A stretch of 64,000 nucleotides of DNA from positions 1 to 64,000 of the forward strand of contig JALWVU010000052.1 of NCBI GenBank assembly GCA_027079305.1, read 5' to 3'. This document shows, in pieces, positions 9,465-18,130 of this stretch. A program made the position numbers and the translations under genes. This stretch comes from Aquificaceae bacterium. Its GTDB lineage: Bacteria; Aquificota; Aquificia; Aquificales; Aquificaceae. Position 1 is the first letter of the stretch. The number at the start of each line of letters is the position of its first letter. The notes beneath the pieces are model-generated. The model ran no database searches, was not told the DNA's origin, and saw nothing but the letters and a program-made list of their open reading frames with translations.

Positions 9465-10037
9465 CTAAAACCTGAAGCTCTTCCTGTGTATGTCAGAGGC
9501 TCCAAACTTCCTTATAAGCTCTCTGTGTCTTTTTGTGGGATACCCTTTGTGTCTGGCAAACTCGTATTGGGGATATATCTCGTGGAACTTCTCCATTATG
9601 CTGTCCCTCAGCACCTTCGCTATCACGCTCGCACAGGCACAGGAGAGGCTCCTTTCGTCTCCTTTAACTAAGGGCAGGCAGTTGAACTCATCGAGCCTGA
9701 CGTAATCGCTTATCACCACATCGAACTTGTGCTTGAGATCTTCGAGAGCTCTCCTCATAGCTATCTTTGTGGCCTGGTATACGTTCACCCTGTCCACGAC
9801 CGCGCTGTCCACGACCGCGGTTCCCACCGCGAGGGCCCTTTCCCTGATGGAGTGATAAAGTTCCTTTCTCTCCTCAGGACTGAGCTTCTTTGAATCCCTT
9901 TTGAGAAAAGGCTCCGTGAAGGGGGGGAGCACCACCGCGGCCGCAACTACAGGGCCCGCGAGTGGCCCTCTGCCCGCCTCATCCACACCTGCCACCAGGA
10001 GGCCTTCCTTCCAGAACCTCTCCTCGAACTCAGTCAT
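9465..10037 (-). CDS. rnhB: Ribonuclease HII
   Basis: 190 residues. [14 protein letters not shown] near residue 17 carries the first two catalytic acids (Asp, Glu) and the GRG motif that recognises the ribonucleotide. SDYVRLDEF near 110 and the KVLRDSIM segment near 142 hold the remaining acidic site. It cuts 5' of ribonucleotides in DNA and in RNA-DNA hybrids. The start overlaps the end of rplS by 8 bases, the classic rplS-rnhB arrangement. Confidence 0.96.
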   Translation of the reverse strand: MTEFEERFWKEGLLVAGVDEAGRGPLAGPVVAAAVVLPPFTEPFLKRDSKKLSPEERKELYHSIRERALAVGTAVVDSAVVDRVNVYQATKIAMRRALEDLKHKFDVVISDYVRLDEFNCLPLVKGDERSLSCACASVIAKVLRDSIMEKFHEIYPQYEFARHKGYPTKRHRELIRKFGASDIHRKSFRF

Positions 10038-10485
10038 TGGATTCTTGCTGAGCTTCCTCCTGGGCCTCCTTTTCCTCCTCCCTCTGTCTGCGGGCCTCCT
10101 CCTTCCTCCTCTGCATGGCTTCGAACTCCCACTTCTTGATCTCTTTGATCTTCCTCTGGGCCATCTTACCTTTAAGTTCCCTGAGGAAGTAGAGCTTTGC
10201 CCTCCTGACCTTTCCTATCTTCACGACCTCTATCTTCTCTATGTTGGGGCTGTAGTAGGGGAATATCCTCTCTATTCCTACCCCGTAGGACTCTTTTCTG
10301 ACCGTAAAGGTCTTGTCTGCTCCCGATCCCCTTATCCTTATCACCACACCTTCGAAGGGCTGGACCCTTTCCCTGTCCCCTTCCTTTATCCTGTAATGGA
10401 CCCTTACAGTATCACCCACCTTGAAGTTCGGGTAATCCTTCTTGGGAAGATATCTCCTCTGAACCTTCTCCAGAACGCTGGTCAT
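10030..10485 (-). CDS. rplS: 50S ribosomal protein L19 with long charged C-terminal tail
   Basis: I start the gene at ATG 10485 because GGAGGAG lies just upstream on the minus strand; this gives [13 protein letters not shown], the usual L19 N-terminus. The core ([22 protein letters not shown], read in two parts) matches L19 of about 115 residues, and [12 protein letters not shown] closes the core. A further 35 or so residues rich in Arg, Glu and Gln follow, predicted helical. L19 lies at the 30S-50S interface. The gene heads the rplS-rnhB operon and has its own promoter (10517-10545). Confidence 0.95.
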   Translation of the reverse strand: MTSVLEKVQRRYLPKKDYPNFKVGDTVRVHYRIKEGDRERVQPFEGVVIRIRGSGADKTFTVRKESYGVGIERIFPYYSPNIEKIEVVKIGKVRRAKLYFLRELKGKMAQRKIKEIKKWEFEAMQRRKEEARRQREEEKEAQEEAQQESND

Positions 10486-10516
10486 CTCTTCTCCTCCTGG
10501 GATTGTGGAATTCATA

Positions 10517-10545
10517 ATTATCCTATAACATGCTGTCCTTTGCAA
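10517..10545 (-). promoter_or_regulatory. Sigma-70-type promoter for rplS operon
   Basis: On the minus strand TTGCAA (10540-10545) is followed by a 17-base spacer and GATAAT (10517-10522), about 32 bases before the rplS ATG. It is back to back with the rpsT promoter in the same 155-base gap, so ribosomal-protein genes on both strands share this control region. The call rests on hexamers and spacing only. Confidence 0.6.
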
Positions 10546-10587
10546 GTTGGAACGCCCGCTGAACAGAGCACCTTATACGGGCACCGC

Positions 10588-10616
10588 TTTACAAAAGATT
10601 TAAAATCCTTTAAAAT
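10588..10616 (+). promoter_or_regulatory. Sigma-70-type promoter for rpsT
   Basis: TTTACA (10588-10593), a 17-base spacer and TAAAAT (10611-10616) lie 24 bases upstream of the rpsT ATG, with a GGAGG ribosome site in between. The spacing is optimal and the surrounding sequence is AT-rich. Confidence 0.6.
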
Positions 10617-10640
10617 ATCCGTCCCGGAGGTCGGAATAGG

Positions 10641-10919
10641 ATGGCTAACACTAAACAGGCTATAAAGAGAGCGAGAAGGGACGCGAGAAGGAGAGAGAGA
10701 AACAGGTATCATCTCTCCAGGATGAGAACCTATATAAAGAAGTTCAGGAGGATGGTTGAAAACGGTCAGCTGGAGGAGGCCAAAGAGTTTCTTCCCGAGG
10801 TCATAAGCGTTATATACCACACCGCCAGCAAAGGCGTTATCCACAAGAACGAGGCTGCGAGAAGGGCCTCAAGGGTTCAGACCCTTCTTAATAAAGCTCT
10901 GGAAAAGGCTCAGGGCTAA
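10641..10919 (+). CDS. rpsT: 30S ribosomal protein S20
   Basis: 92 residues, very basic, starting MANTKQAIKRARRDARRRE; the C-terminal half HKNEAARRASRVQTLLNKAL is typical of S20. It binds 16S rRNA early in 30S assembly. A GGAGG site precedes the ATG. Its last 51 bases lie inside the end of the convergent murJ gene, the longest 3' overlap in the window. Confidence 0.97.
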   Translation: MANTKQAIKRARRDARRRERNRYHLSRMRTYIKKFRRMVENGQLEEAKEFLPEVISVIYHTASKGVIHKNEAARRASRVQTLLNKALEKAQG

Positions 10920-12362
10920 CTTTTCCCTCAGAATGAACAACGTCAGAAAGTAAACCACACTTCCGGAGGGGATTCCCAATACAAGGGTCATGGTAGCTTC
11001 CGTTAAGTAGTTCTTTATCCAGAACACCGAAACACCCATCACCGAGCTTGCGATCAGACTCCTTATCAATGTGTAAGCCAGGGGTATTTTGTCTATGCGA
11101 ACCTTCTTTTTTACCATCAGAAAAGAAAAGCCTATGAGGAAGGAGATGACTGTTCCTAAGGGTAATCCGTAGATGCCGAGTCCCAGAAGGAAGGCAAACA
11201 GATAACCTAAGATACCTTCGCTCACAACGGAGAGGAGGGAGGCCTTTACGGGCGTTTTTGTATCGCCTCGTGAGAAAAACTCAGCGGAGATGACCTTCTG
11301 AAGGGATGAGAATACGAGACCGAGGGAATATATGGATAAGATCGTTGCGGTTATCCTCGCGTCCTCTTCGGAGAAGCTTCCCCTGCGGTATACGACCTTG
11401 ACTATCTCTTCGGAGAGTAGCACGAGGCCCGTGGAGGCTGGAACTATCAGCAGGAGAACGAGCCTGAAGGCCCTCGTCGTCTCTAAGTTCCTGTCCACGT
11501 CGCTCCGGGAAAGGAGAGATAGAAGTGAATTGGCCACGCCCACAGATACTATCCCAAAGGGAAGCTGGTAGAGCCTGTTGGCGTAATAGAGGTAGGAGAT
11601 GGCACCCGTCCGCAGGAAAGAGGCAAGGATGGTGTCTATGAACAGGGAGAGCTGATTCACGCCGAACCCACCGAGGGCGGGAAGGAGTCTCCTCACGAGC
11701 ACCTTTACCTCCTCGTCGAACCTGAGAACGGGTTTCAGGTAAACACCTTCCCTTACAAGCGAGGGCAAATACACGGAAACCTGAAGTATACCGCCAGCTA
11801 ACACGCCCGCTATTAAAGCGATGTGTCCGTATCTGTCCGATAGTAGGATCAGGACCGTGAGGAAGACCGCGTTGAATACCCCCTGGGATACCGCGGGAAC
11901 GAAGAACCTGCCCTTCACGTTCAGGACACCCATAAAGAAGGCACCCAGACCTATCAGGAGCAGGTATAGGAAGAGAAACCGGGCCATAAAGACCGCTAGA
12001 TGAAAGGTCTCCGTTCCCCTCAAACCCGGTGCGAGCAGGAGGACTATGTACTTTGAGAGAAGCACTCCGAGAAAGGTGATGATGGAGTTCACAAGCAGGT
12101 AAAAGAGGAACACCTTTCCCAAGAATTCTTTCTCCCTTCCCTCCTCAACAGCCCTCGTATAGAGGGGAACAAAGACAGCGTTGAAGCCTCCCTCGCCAAG
12201 AAGCCTTCTGAAGCTGTTGGGGATCCTGAAGGCCACGAAGAATGCGTCTGAAACATGTGAAGCACCGAAGTAGTAGGCTATACCCGCATCCCTGAGAAAG
12301 CCCAGAACCCTGCTTACAAGCGTGCCGAGGGCGAAGCTGAGGGCGAAGCGGATCAGTCTCAT
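10869..12362 (-). CDS. murJ: Lipid II flippase MurJ (MviN)
   Basis: 497 residues with about 14 membrane segments. The N-terminal GTLVSRVLGFLRDAGIAYYFG run, the SDAFFVAFRIPN segment and the FRRLLGEGGFNAVFVP segment are the MurJ hallmark. It flips lipid-linked peptidoglycan precursor across the inner membrane. It follows priA by 2 bases on the same strand. The 3' end overlaps rpsT. Confidence 0.96.
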   Translation of the reverse strand: MRLIRFALSFALGTLVSRVLGFLRDAGIAYYFGASHVSDAFFVAFRIPNSFRRLLGEGGFNAVFVPLYTRAVEEGREKEFLGKVFLFYLLVNSIITFLGVLLSKYIVLLLAPGLRGTETFHLAVFMARFLFLYLLLIGLGAFFMGVLNVKGRFFVPAVSQGVFNAVFLTVLILLSDRYGHIALIAGVLAGGILQVSVYLPSLVREGVYLKPVLRFDEEVKVLVRRLLPALGGFGVNQLSLFIDTILASFLRTGAISYLYYANRLYQLPFGIVSVGVANSLLSLLSRSDVDRNLETTRAFRLVLLLIVPASTGLVLLSEEIVKVVYRRGSFSEEDARITATILSIYSLGLVFSSLQKVISAEFFSRGDTKTPVKASLLSVVSEGILGYLFAFLLGLGIYGLPLGTVISFLIGFSFLMVKKKVRIDKIPLAYTLIRSLIASSVMGVSVFWIKNYLTEATMTLVLGIPSGSVVYFLTLFILREKLALSLFQSFIKKGLNP

Positions 12363-12364
12363 CC

Positions 12365-14428
12365 TCAGAAGGGATCGACCCTGACCTCAATTATATCCTT
12401 GCCGAATCTCTTAACGAGCTGTTTCACCTTAACCAGAGTTTTCCTGTCCCTGAAACGGACGAGGATCTCGTAGAGATTTTCTCTGGGATTGAAGCTGGTT
12501 CTTACCTTAGGAGAGAGGAACCTGACCGCGTATCCCCCCAGCTCCTTCCTCGTGGTCTTGATCAGTAGGAGCCTCCAGGCAGGGGGGAGAGCCTCCTCTT
12601 CCCTTCTTTTAAGCTCCCTCAGGTAGAACTCCTCGAACCTCTTCTCTTTAAGTAGACGGAACACCTCCTCCTCGGGGAACATGGTCTGGATCAGGAGCTT
12701 TTCCCCTGCGATCAGCAGAGCCTTTACCAGGTAAGTGAAGAGCTCCTCCTCCGATCTGTAGGAGGGGACCGAGAGCATGCTGTCCGCGGACAGGACCAGA
12801 ACGAGGTCGTAGTCCCCGTCCCAGGTGGGGTATGTGGAGAAGTGGAAGTTCTCGCCGAGGCCAAGGTTTCTTTCCACAACTTCCACCGCCTTCTCTATGC
12901 CGAACCCGATCTCCTCCAGATCGCCCTCACATTCGGGACAGATGAGTTCTTCCGATCTGTAGGAGCAGTTGGTGCAGTAGAGGATCTCCCTGTTCTGGGA
13001 GTAAGTCAGGAAGGTTCCGCACTCGGGACACTGAGCGAGGGTCTCACACCTGGGGCAGTGAACGTAGCTGTATCCCTGCTTGGGAACCAGGAATAGGATA
13101 TTCTTGTCCCTGCTCTTCTCCACCTTCCTGTAGGCCTCCTCCGTAAGTATCTCACCTGCCCTCTTAGGGATCAGTTCAACCTCGGGAAGGCCCTCCGGAG
13201 GACCTTTGAGAAGCATTCTTCTTTCATGAACGAGCTTGAAGGAGCTTAGTGTAGGCACCTGGGTTGCGAGGATGAGACGGGAGGAGGACTTCTTCGCAAG
13301 AAGGTAGGCTATTCTTCTGAGATCTATACCTCCTAACGCTTTTATCTTCACTCCCGGAGAACTTTCCCCTAAGAGAACCACAAGTCCCAGATCCTTCGCT
13401 GGACAGAGGGATGCTATATAGGAACCCACCACCAGAGAGGGTGATTCTTGGGCCTTAAACCAGTTCTCGATCATTCTCTTTGGCGATACGCCCGAGTGGA
13501 TCTCCCTAATCCTGTCGTCCAGACGTTCGTGAAAGAACTCCTTTACCGAACCTATGAGGGATGTTTCAGCGGTAAGGATCAGAGCTGATCTGCCTTCTTC
13601 TAAGCTGGAAAGGATGTCCGGCAGTATAAGCTCCAGAACCCTCCTGAGTCTGTCCCAGATTAGTATCCTCTCAGCTCCGAGTCTCTTTAAAATTTCCGCT
13701 CTGTCGTGTGATGCCTTTCCGGATCTCACATGCTCGTGTGTCCTCTCGAGAAAGCCCCTCTTGACAAGATCCCTGATCAGGCTCTTCTTAAACCCCCAGG
13801 AGAGAATTTCTTCCTCGCTTGTCCAGCCCCTTCCGCTCAGGAAGACCGCAAGCCTTTTCTTCTCCGGGCTTCTTAGCTTAGGTAGGATCTCCTTCAGAGG
13901 AACCTTAAGCCTGTAAAATACCTCCTCCACCTGTGGGTGTATCCATCTTCTCTCCCTCTTCAGTATTCCTTTAGAGATTAGAATCCTCAGAAGCTTCGGA
14001 TCGTATCTTCTCTTGAGGTTCTCCAGCTTTACACCTCTCCTCTTCTTCACGTATTCGAAGACCTCTCTGCTGAGTCTGTCCAAGCCCGGCACATCCTTTG
14101 ATGCCACCACCACGAGTTCCTCCTCCCTCCAGAGGAAGGCGGAGGGAATGAGCTTGAAGAGGAGCACGCCCCTCGGAAGTAGGTAGTCTGAAGCGAGCTC
14201 TTCCAGTAGGGAGAGCTGGGTTTGACCTATCAGCGGTAGTCTATCCGGAAATGAAATTATCTCGCCTTCGGCCTCAGAATCCCCTTCAATCCCGACCACC
14301 ACACCGGTGATCCCGCCCTCCTTAGAAGGAACCAGAACTCTCCACCCGAGGGGAGATCCTTCCCTATCCCATTTTCCTTTAAATCGCTTTACCCTTCCGC
14401 TCGGTAAGAGGACGCGAAATACCATCAA
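12365..14428 (-). CDS. priA: PriA-like replication restart protein with degenerate helicase motifs
   Basis: 687 residues in PriA order: an N-terminal DNA-binding region, a winged-helix region, a helicase core, and an eight-cysteine zinc module (C458, C461, C467, C470, C485, C488, C497, C500). The AETSLIGS and IHSG segments near residues 287 and 310 align with PriA motifs Ia/Ib. The Walker A loop expected near 255 reads ILIWDRLRR, and the Walker B DEEH expected near 354 reads LGES. Neither ATP-binding motif is present. ATP-dependent unwinding is therefore unlikely; a structural role in loading the replisome at stalled forks remains possible, as proposed for actinobacterial PriA. It lies between a flavin-binding protein gene and murJ. 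Confidence 0.88.
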   Translation of the reverse strand: MMVFRVLLPSGRVKRFKGKWDREGSPLGWRVLVPSKEGGITGVVVGIEGDSEAEGEIISFPDRLPLIGQTQLSLLEELASDYLLPRGVLLFKLIPSAFLWREEELVVVASKDVPGLDRLSREVFEYVKKRRGVKLENLKRRYDPKLLRILISKGILKRERRWIHPQVEEVFYRLKVPLKEILPKLRSPEKKRLAVFLSGRGWTSEEEILSWGFKKSLIRDLVKRGFLERTHEHVRSGKASHDRAEILKRLGAERILIWDRLRRVLELILPDILSSLEEGRSALILTAETSLIGSVKEFFHERLDDRIREIHSGVSPKRMIENWFKAQESPSLVVGSYIASLCPAKDLGLVVLLGESSPGVKIKALGGIDLRRIAYLLAKKSSSRLILATQVPTLSSFKLVHERRMLLKGPPEGLPEVELIPKRAGEILTEEAYRKVEKSRDKNILFLVPKQGYSYVHCPRCETLAQCPECGTFLTYSQNREILYCTNCSYRSEELICPECEGDLEEIGFGIEKAVEVVERNLGLGENFHFSTYPTWDGDYDLVLVLSADSMLSVPSYRSEEELFTYLVKALLIAGEKLLIQTMFPEEEVFRLLKEKRFEEFYLRELKRREEEALPPAWRLLLIKTTRKELGGYAVRFLSPKVRTSFNPRENLYEILVRFRDRKTLVKVKQLVKRFGKDIIEVRVDPF

Positions 14429-14865
14429 GATTTGTTTTTAAGAGCCTCCATAACTTTCTCGTCCAGCTCCACCATCTTTAAAACCTTACCCGTATGGGCG
14501 AAGGGTATTATCCCCGTTATGGTAGATCCCGGGAAGAGGGAGTTCTCCACGCTGTCGATCTCCATCTCGAATACGGAGACATCGAAGGGAACGCCCTCTA
14601 TTTTTTCCACAATTTCTTTGGCCTTTCCGTAGCAGGTGAGAGACTTGTCGGGGGCAAATATCTGAACCGCCACCTTTCCCGTCTCCCTGATGTTCTGGGC
14701 TGTTTTCGCCTTGGAGCTGACCGCGAGCCTGAGGATCCTCTCGTCTATGGGGTATACCCAGGTTATAAAGGTCATGTGCTGGTTGCCTTCCGAGTCCACA
14801 GTCCCTACAACCACCGGAAAAACTCCCAGATCCCTCATCAGATCTATAAGCTCTCTCGGAAGCAT
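14425..14865 (-). CDS. Pyridoxamine 5'-phosphate oxidase-like flavin-binding protein
   Basis: 146 residues forming the split-barrel FMN-binding fold: GVFPVVVGTVDSEGNQH, then FITWVYPID, VSSKAKTAQNIRETGKVAV and VFAPDKSL-like strands. Members range from true PNPOx enzymes to flavin reductases and haem-binding proteins. The specific reaction is not readable. The stop overlaps the priA start by 4 bases, so the two are probably translated together. It diverges from the inositol-phosphate synthase gene. Confidence 0.8.
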   Translation of the reverse strand: MLPRELIDLMRDLGVFPVVVGTVDSEGNQHMTFITWVYPIDERILRLAVSSKAKTAQNIRETGKVAVQIFAPDKSLTCYGKAKEIVEKIEGVPFDVSVFEMEIDSVENSLFPGSTITGIIPFAHTGKVLKMVELDEKVMEALKNKS

Positions 14866-14905
14866 TCCAAACCTCCTTCTTCGGTTTAAATGTTATGATA
14901 ACAGG

Positions 14906-14956
14906 GTTGTAGGTTGGGGGCGATGTTAATATAATTTTATTTAAGAAACCTACAAC
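14906..14956 (+). repeat. 10-bp inverted repeat flanking a promoter
   Basis: GTTGTAGGTT (14906-14915) and its exact complement AACCTACAAC (14947-14956) bracket the promoter of the inositol-phosphate synthase gene. The left arm covers the -35 box and the right arm lies just downstream of the expected start of transcription. This may be a pair of operator half-sites or a stem in the DNA; a transcript hairpin is unlikely because the left arm is upstream of the start site. Confidence 0.65.
14907..14935 (+). promoter_or_regulatory. Strong sigma-70-type promoter for inositol-phosphate synthase
   Basis: TTGTAG (14907-14912), exactly 17 bases, and a perfect TATAAT (14930-14935). The expected start near 14942 gives a leader of about 55 bases that carries an AGGAGGT ribosome site. 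It is one of the best promoter matches in the window. Confidence 0.75.
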
Positions 14957-14997
14957 AAGCGTGCTCAAACACCGAAAATCGGTAGGAGGTGGAGAGA

Positions 14998-16104
14998 ATG
15001 GCTGGAAAAGTCAGGGTCGCTATTGTGGGTGTGGGAAACTGCGCGAGCTCTCTTATCCAAGGGATTTACTACTACAAGAAGAAAGGAAGTGTAGACACAA
15101 GCGGGCTCATGCACGAGGACATAGGCGGATACAAGCCCTGGGACCTTGAGATAGTGGCCGCCTGGGACATAGACGCGAGGAAGGTGGGCAAGGATGTTTC
15201 CGAGGCCATTTTCGCACCTCCTAACTGCACCGCGGTGTTTGAGCCCGAAGTCCCCTACATGGGCGTTAAGGTGAGGATGGGCAAGGTTCTGGACGGGTTC
15301 GCCCCCCACATGAGGGAGTATCCCGAGGACAGGACCTTCGTCCTCGCGAACGAGAAGGAGGACGAGCTGGAGGACGTGGTCAGGGTCCTCAAGGAGACTG
15401 AGGCTGACGTTCTGATAAACTACGTTCCCGTTGGATCTGAGCAGGCGGCCAGGTTCTATGCCCAGGCATGCCTGGAAGCGGGAGTTTCCTTCATAAACGC
15501 TATGCCCACCTTCATAGTCTCCGATCCCGAGTGGGCCAAGAAGTTCGAAGAGAGAGGAATCCCCGTTGTGGGGGACGACATAAAGTCCCAGGTGGGTGCT
15601 ACGATAGTTCACAGGACCCTGGCCCAGCTGTTCATAGATAGAGGCGTTAAGCTCGACAGGACCTACCAGCTCAACTTCGGCGGAAACACCGACTTCCTGA
15701 ACATGCTCGCCAGAGAGAGGCTCAAGACGAAGAAAGTTTCCAAGACGGAGGCGGTGACCTCCCTCATACCGAACGGCATGAGCTGGGAGAACGTCCACAT
15801 AGGGCCTTCCGACTGGGTCCCCTGGCTCAAGGACAGGAAGATCGCTTACATAAGGCTCGAGGGAAGGCTCTTCGGAGACGTTCCCATGTATGTGGAATTG
15901 AAGCTCGATGTGGAGGACTCCCCCAACAGCGCGGGTTCCATGATAGACGCGGTCAGGTGCGCCAAGCTCGCGAGAGACAGGGGAATAGGAGGACCACTGT
16001 ATTCGATAAGCGCCTACACGATGAAGCACCCACCCATCCAGTATCCCGACTGGCAGGCCAAGAAGATGGTGGAGGAGTTCATAAGGGGTGAAAGAGAGAG
16101 ATAA
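14998..16104 (+). CDS. Myo-inositol-1-phosphate synthase
   Basis: Start chosen at ATG 14998 because AGGAGGT ends 7 bases upstream; the GTG at 14989 lies inside that ribosome site. The protein begins [19 protein letters not shown], the NAD-binding Rossmann loop of inositol-3-phosphate synthase. The middle contains [17 protein letters not shown] and [15 protein letters not shown], the conserved active-site region, and [11 protein letters not shown]. It converts glucose 6-phosphate to inositol 1-phosphate, the precursor of inositol phospholipids or inositol-phosphate compatible solutes. The end overlaps mqnA by 26 bases. Confidence 0.95.
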   Translation: MAGKVRVAIVGVGNCASSLIQGIYYYKKKGSVDTSGLMHEDIGGYKPWDLEIVAAWDIDARKVGKDVSEAIFAPPNCTAVFEPEVPYMGVKVRMGKVLDGFAPHMREYPEDRTFVLANEKEDELEDVVRVLKETEADVLINYVPVGSEQAARFYAQACLEAGVSFINAMPTFIVSDPEWAKKFEERGIPVVGDDIKSQVGATIVHRTLAQLFIDRGVKLDRTYQLNFGGNTDFLNMLARERLKTKKVSKTEAVTSLIPNGMSWENVHIGPSDWVPWLKDRKIAYIRLEGRLFGDVPMYVELKLDVEDSPNSAGSMIDAVRCAKLARDRGIGGPLYSISAYTMKHPPIQYPDWQAKKMVEEFIRGERER

Positions 16105-16828
16105 CCTCGGGGGCGGGCTTTCCCGTCTCCTTCTTCATGAAGGAGAAGAATAGGTTCAGGGATCTCATATGTTCCTCCCCCAGTGAGTAATCTATACACT
16201 CGCAGAAATACCTCTTCATAAAATCGCTGTCGCCTTCGAGCTTCAATTTTCCAAGTTTCAGGTCCTCGAAGAACCTCCTGACAGATAGCTTTAAACCCCT
16301 CAGCAACTCCGATACAGCCTCCCGCGGTGCTTCCTTTCTGACGAGGAAGAGGGCGAAGACGAATGGAAGTTTCGTCAGCTTGAACCACTCTTCACCGAGG
16401 TCGTAAACGTAAGGAAATCTGTTTCTGAAATCTATGGCCTCATCGCCTATCACCAGAAAGGCATCCCCTTCCTCGGGGGTTTCCTCAGGCAGGATACCGT
16501 AACCTTCCTTTAGGATAAATGTCAGCAGATACCTTGAGGTCATAGAGTTGGGTGTTATCCTTACCTTCTTTATAACTTTCATAGGTTTCTTCGAAAGCAG
16601 AAGGACCGAGCATACGCTCCCTTTCGAGGACACGGATATGTTCGGCAGAACCCAGTAGCTTTCGGGATTGAAGAAATACTCAACGGAAGAGACTATACCC
16701 GCTTCTATCTTTCCTTCTCTGAGGAGCTTCACGAGTTCGGAGGGATGTCCTTCCACTATTTCAAAGCCATCGAGCCTGTAAAAGAGAGGGAGCGTATTCA
16801 GGTAGCCTACCTTTCCAACGCGGAGCAT
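16079..16828 (-). CDS. mqnA: Chorismate dehydratase MqnA (futalosine pathway)
   Basis: 249 residues. The family start [14 protein letters not shown], the [21 protein letters not shown] segment and the VSSVEY motif identify MqnA, which removes water from chorismate to give 3-enolpyruvylbenzoate, the first step of futalosine-pathway menaquinone synthesis. mqnC, a later step, is at 41080-42165, so the genes are dispersed. It lies 9 bases downstream of a small coiled-coil gene on the same strand. Confidence 0.92.
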   Translation of the reverse strand: MLRVGKVGYLNTLPLFYRLDGFEIVEGHPSELVKLLREGKIEAGIVSSVEYFFNPESYWVLPNISVSSKGSVCSVLLLSKKPMKVIKKVRITPNSMTSRYLLTFILKEGYGILPEETPEEGDAFLVIGDEAIDFRNRFPYVYDLGEEWFKLTKLPFVFALFLVRKEAPREAVSELLRGLKLSVRRFFEDLKLGKLKLEGDSDFMKRYFCECIDYSLGEEHMRSLNLFFSFMKKETGKPAPEVISLFHPL

Positions 16829-16837
16829 GGGTAAATT

Positions 16838-17080
16838 TTAGGACTTCCTGGCGGGTTCTCCTTTAGTTATAAGATCTTCGATCTTTTCAAACCTCCTTAC
16901 CATCTCATTCTCCAAATCCCTGAACCTCACATCCATCTCTTTTCTGAGATCTCTGAGGTCTTCCTCCACCCTGTCTATTCTTCTGCTTATCTCATCTATC
17001 CTCTTGTTTACAAGGAACATGAATATTCCCATGAACCCAGCAACACCGAAAATTATAGTTAGCACCTGCCCCCATTCCAT
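16838..17080 (-). CDS. Small membrane-anchored coiled-coil protein
   Basis: 80 residues. One N-terminal membrane segment (about residues 5-24) is followed by a charged heptad-like helix (RIDEISRRIDRVEEDLRDL and onward) to the C-terminus. The coiled coil probably projects into one compartment and makes an oligomer. I do not recognise a family function. It sits between trpD and mqnA on the same strand. Confidence 0.7.
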   Translation of the reverse strand: MEWGQVLTIIFGVAGFMGIFMFLVNKRIDEISRRIDRVEEDLRDLRKEMDVRFRDLENEMVRRFEKIEDLITKGEPARKS

Positions 17081-17099
17081 CGGTATAAATATAAACCGC

Positions 17100-18119
17100 T
17101 CAAAGCTTGTTAGAAAGCTCCACGAACTCCTCGAGCTTTCTCTTAGCCCTCCCGCTGTCTATGGACTCCCTGGCCATCTCGAGGGCTTCCCTTCTGTCCT
17201 GGGCCTTCCCGCTCGCAAGGATCCCGAAGGTGGCGTTGAGAAGGACTATATCCCTGTGAGGTCCCTCCTCACCCTCTAAGACCGAAAAACCGAGCCTGAA
17301 GCTTTCCTCCGGAGAGGATATGCATACTTGAGCAAGCTCCTTCCTCTCTATTCCGAGCTCTTCGGGGACGAACTCGTAGAGCTTAACCTCCTTTTGGGAG
17401 ACCTCTCCTATAAGAGTGGCATCGGATATAGAAATTTCGTCTATTCCGTCCTTGCCGTGGACCACAAATGCCTTTACTATCCCGAGCCTCTTCAGGACAT
17501 GGGCGAGCCTGTCTACGAGGTCCTCTGAGAACACGCCGAGGATCTGCCTCTTTGCTCCCGCAGGGTTGGACAGGGGACCTATCAGGTTGAATATGGACCT
17601 CACCCCCACCTCTCTCCTGGGGCCTATCACCCTCTTCATGGCGGGATGAAACAGGGGAGCGAACATAAAGCCTATCCCTATCTCCTCTATCATCCTCGCC
17701 ACCTTCTCCGCGGGCAGATCTATCTTCGCTCCTGCCTGCTCAAGGAAGTCCGCGCTACCGCACTTGGAGGATACGGACCTGTTGCCGTGCTTGGCCACCC
17801 TGACACCCGCCCCCGCGAGGACGAAGGCGGTCACAGTGGAGACGTTGAAGGTCCCCGACTTGTCCCCTCCCGTTCCGCAGGTGTCCACGAGGTCCTCTGG
17901 ATCGGATACCTCCACCTTTGTAGCCCTCTCCCTGAAGAACCTGCCCGCCCCCTCTATCTCCTCCACCGTCTCACCCTTCATCTTGGTTCCCATTATGAAG
18001 GCCCCTATCTGGGCATCGGTGGCGTTCCCATCCACCATCTCAACGAGGGCACCGTAAACCTCCTCCGCGGTAAGGTTCTCCTTCTCAGAGAGCTTGTGGA
18101 GTATGTCCCTCATGTCCAT
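17100..18119 (-). CDS. trpD: Anthranilate phosphoribosyltransferase
   Basis: 339 residues. The PRPP-binding DTCGTGGDKSGTFNVST near residue 79 and KHGNRSVSSKCGSADFLE near 108 are diagnostic. VRSIFNLIGPLSNPA near 175 and the DEISIS segment near 225 complete the active site. It makes phosphoribosyl anthranilate in tryptophan synthesis. No other trp gene is adjacent, so the pathway is scattered, as is usual for Aquificales. Confidence 0.97.
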   Translation of the reverse strand: MDMRDILHKLSEKENLTAEEVYGALVEMVDGNATDAQIGAFIMGTKMKGETVEEIEGAGRFFRERATKVEVSDPEDLVDTCGTGGDKSGTFNVSTVTAFVLAGAGVRVAKHGNRSVSSKCGSADFLEQAGAKIDLPAEKVARMIEEIGIGFMFAPLFHPAMKRVIGPRREVGVRSIFNLIGPLSNPAGAKRQILGVFSEDLVDRLAHVLKRLGIVKAFVVHGKDGIDEISISDATLIGEVSQKEVKLYEFVPEELGIERKELAQVCISSPEESFRLGFSVLEGEEGPHRDIVLLNATFGILASGKAQDRREALEMARESIDSGRAKRKLEEFVELSNKL

Positions 18120-18130
18120 GATCGATTATT

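Noticed and set aside
9901-10665. 254-codon frame across rnhB, rplS and the rpsT promoter
   Set aside because: It runs antisense through two conserved genes and a two-way promoter region.
14989-14991. GTG as start of the inositol-phosphate synthase gene
   Set aside because: The codon is part of the AGGAGGT ribosome site that serves the ATG at 14998. The same logic removed longer starts at 41007 and 57175.
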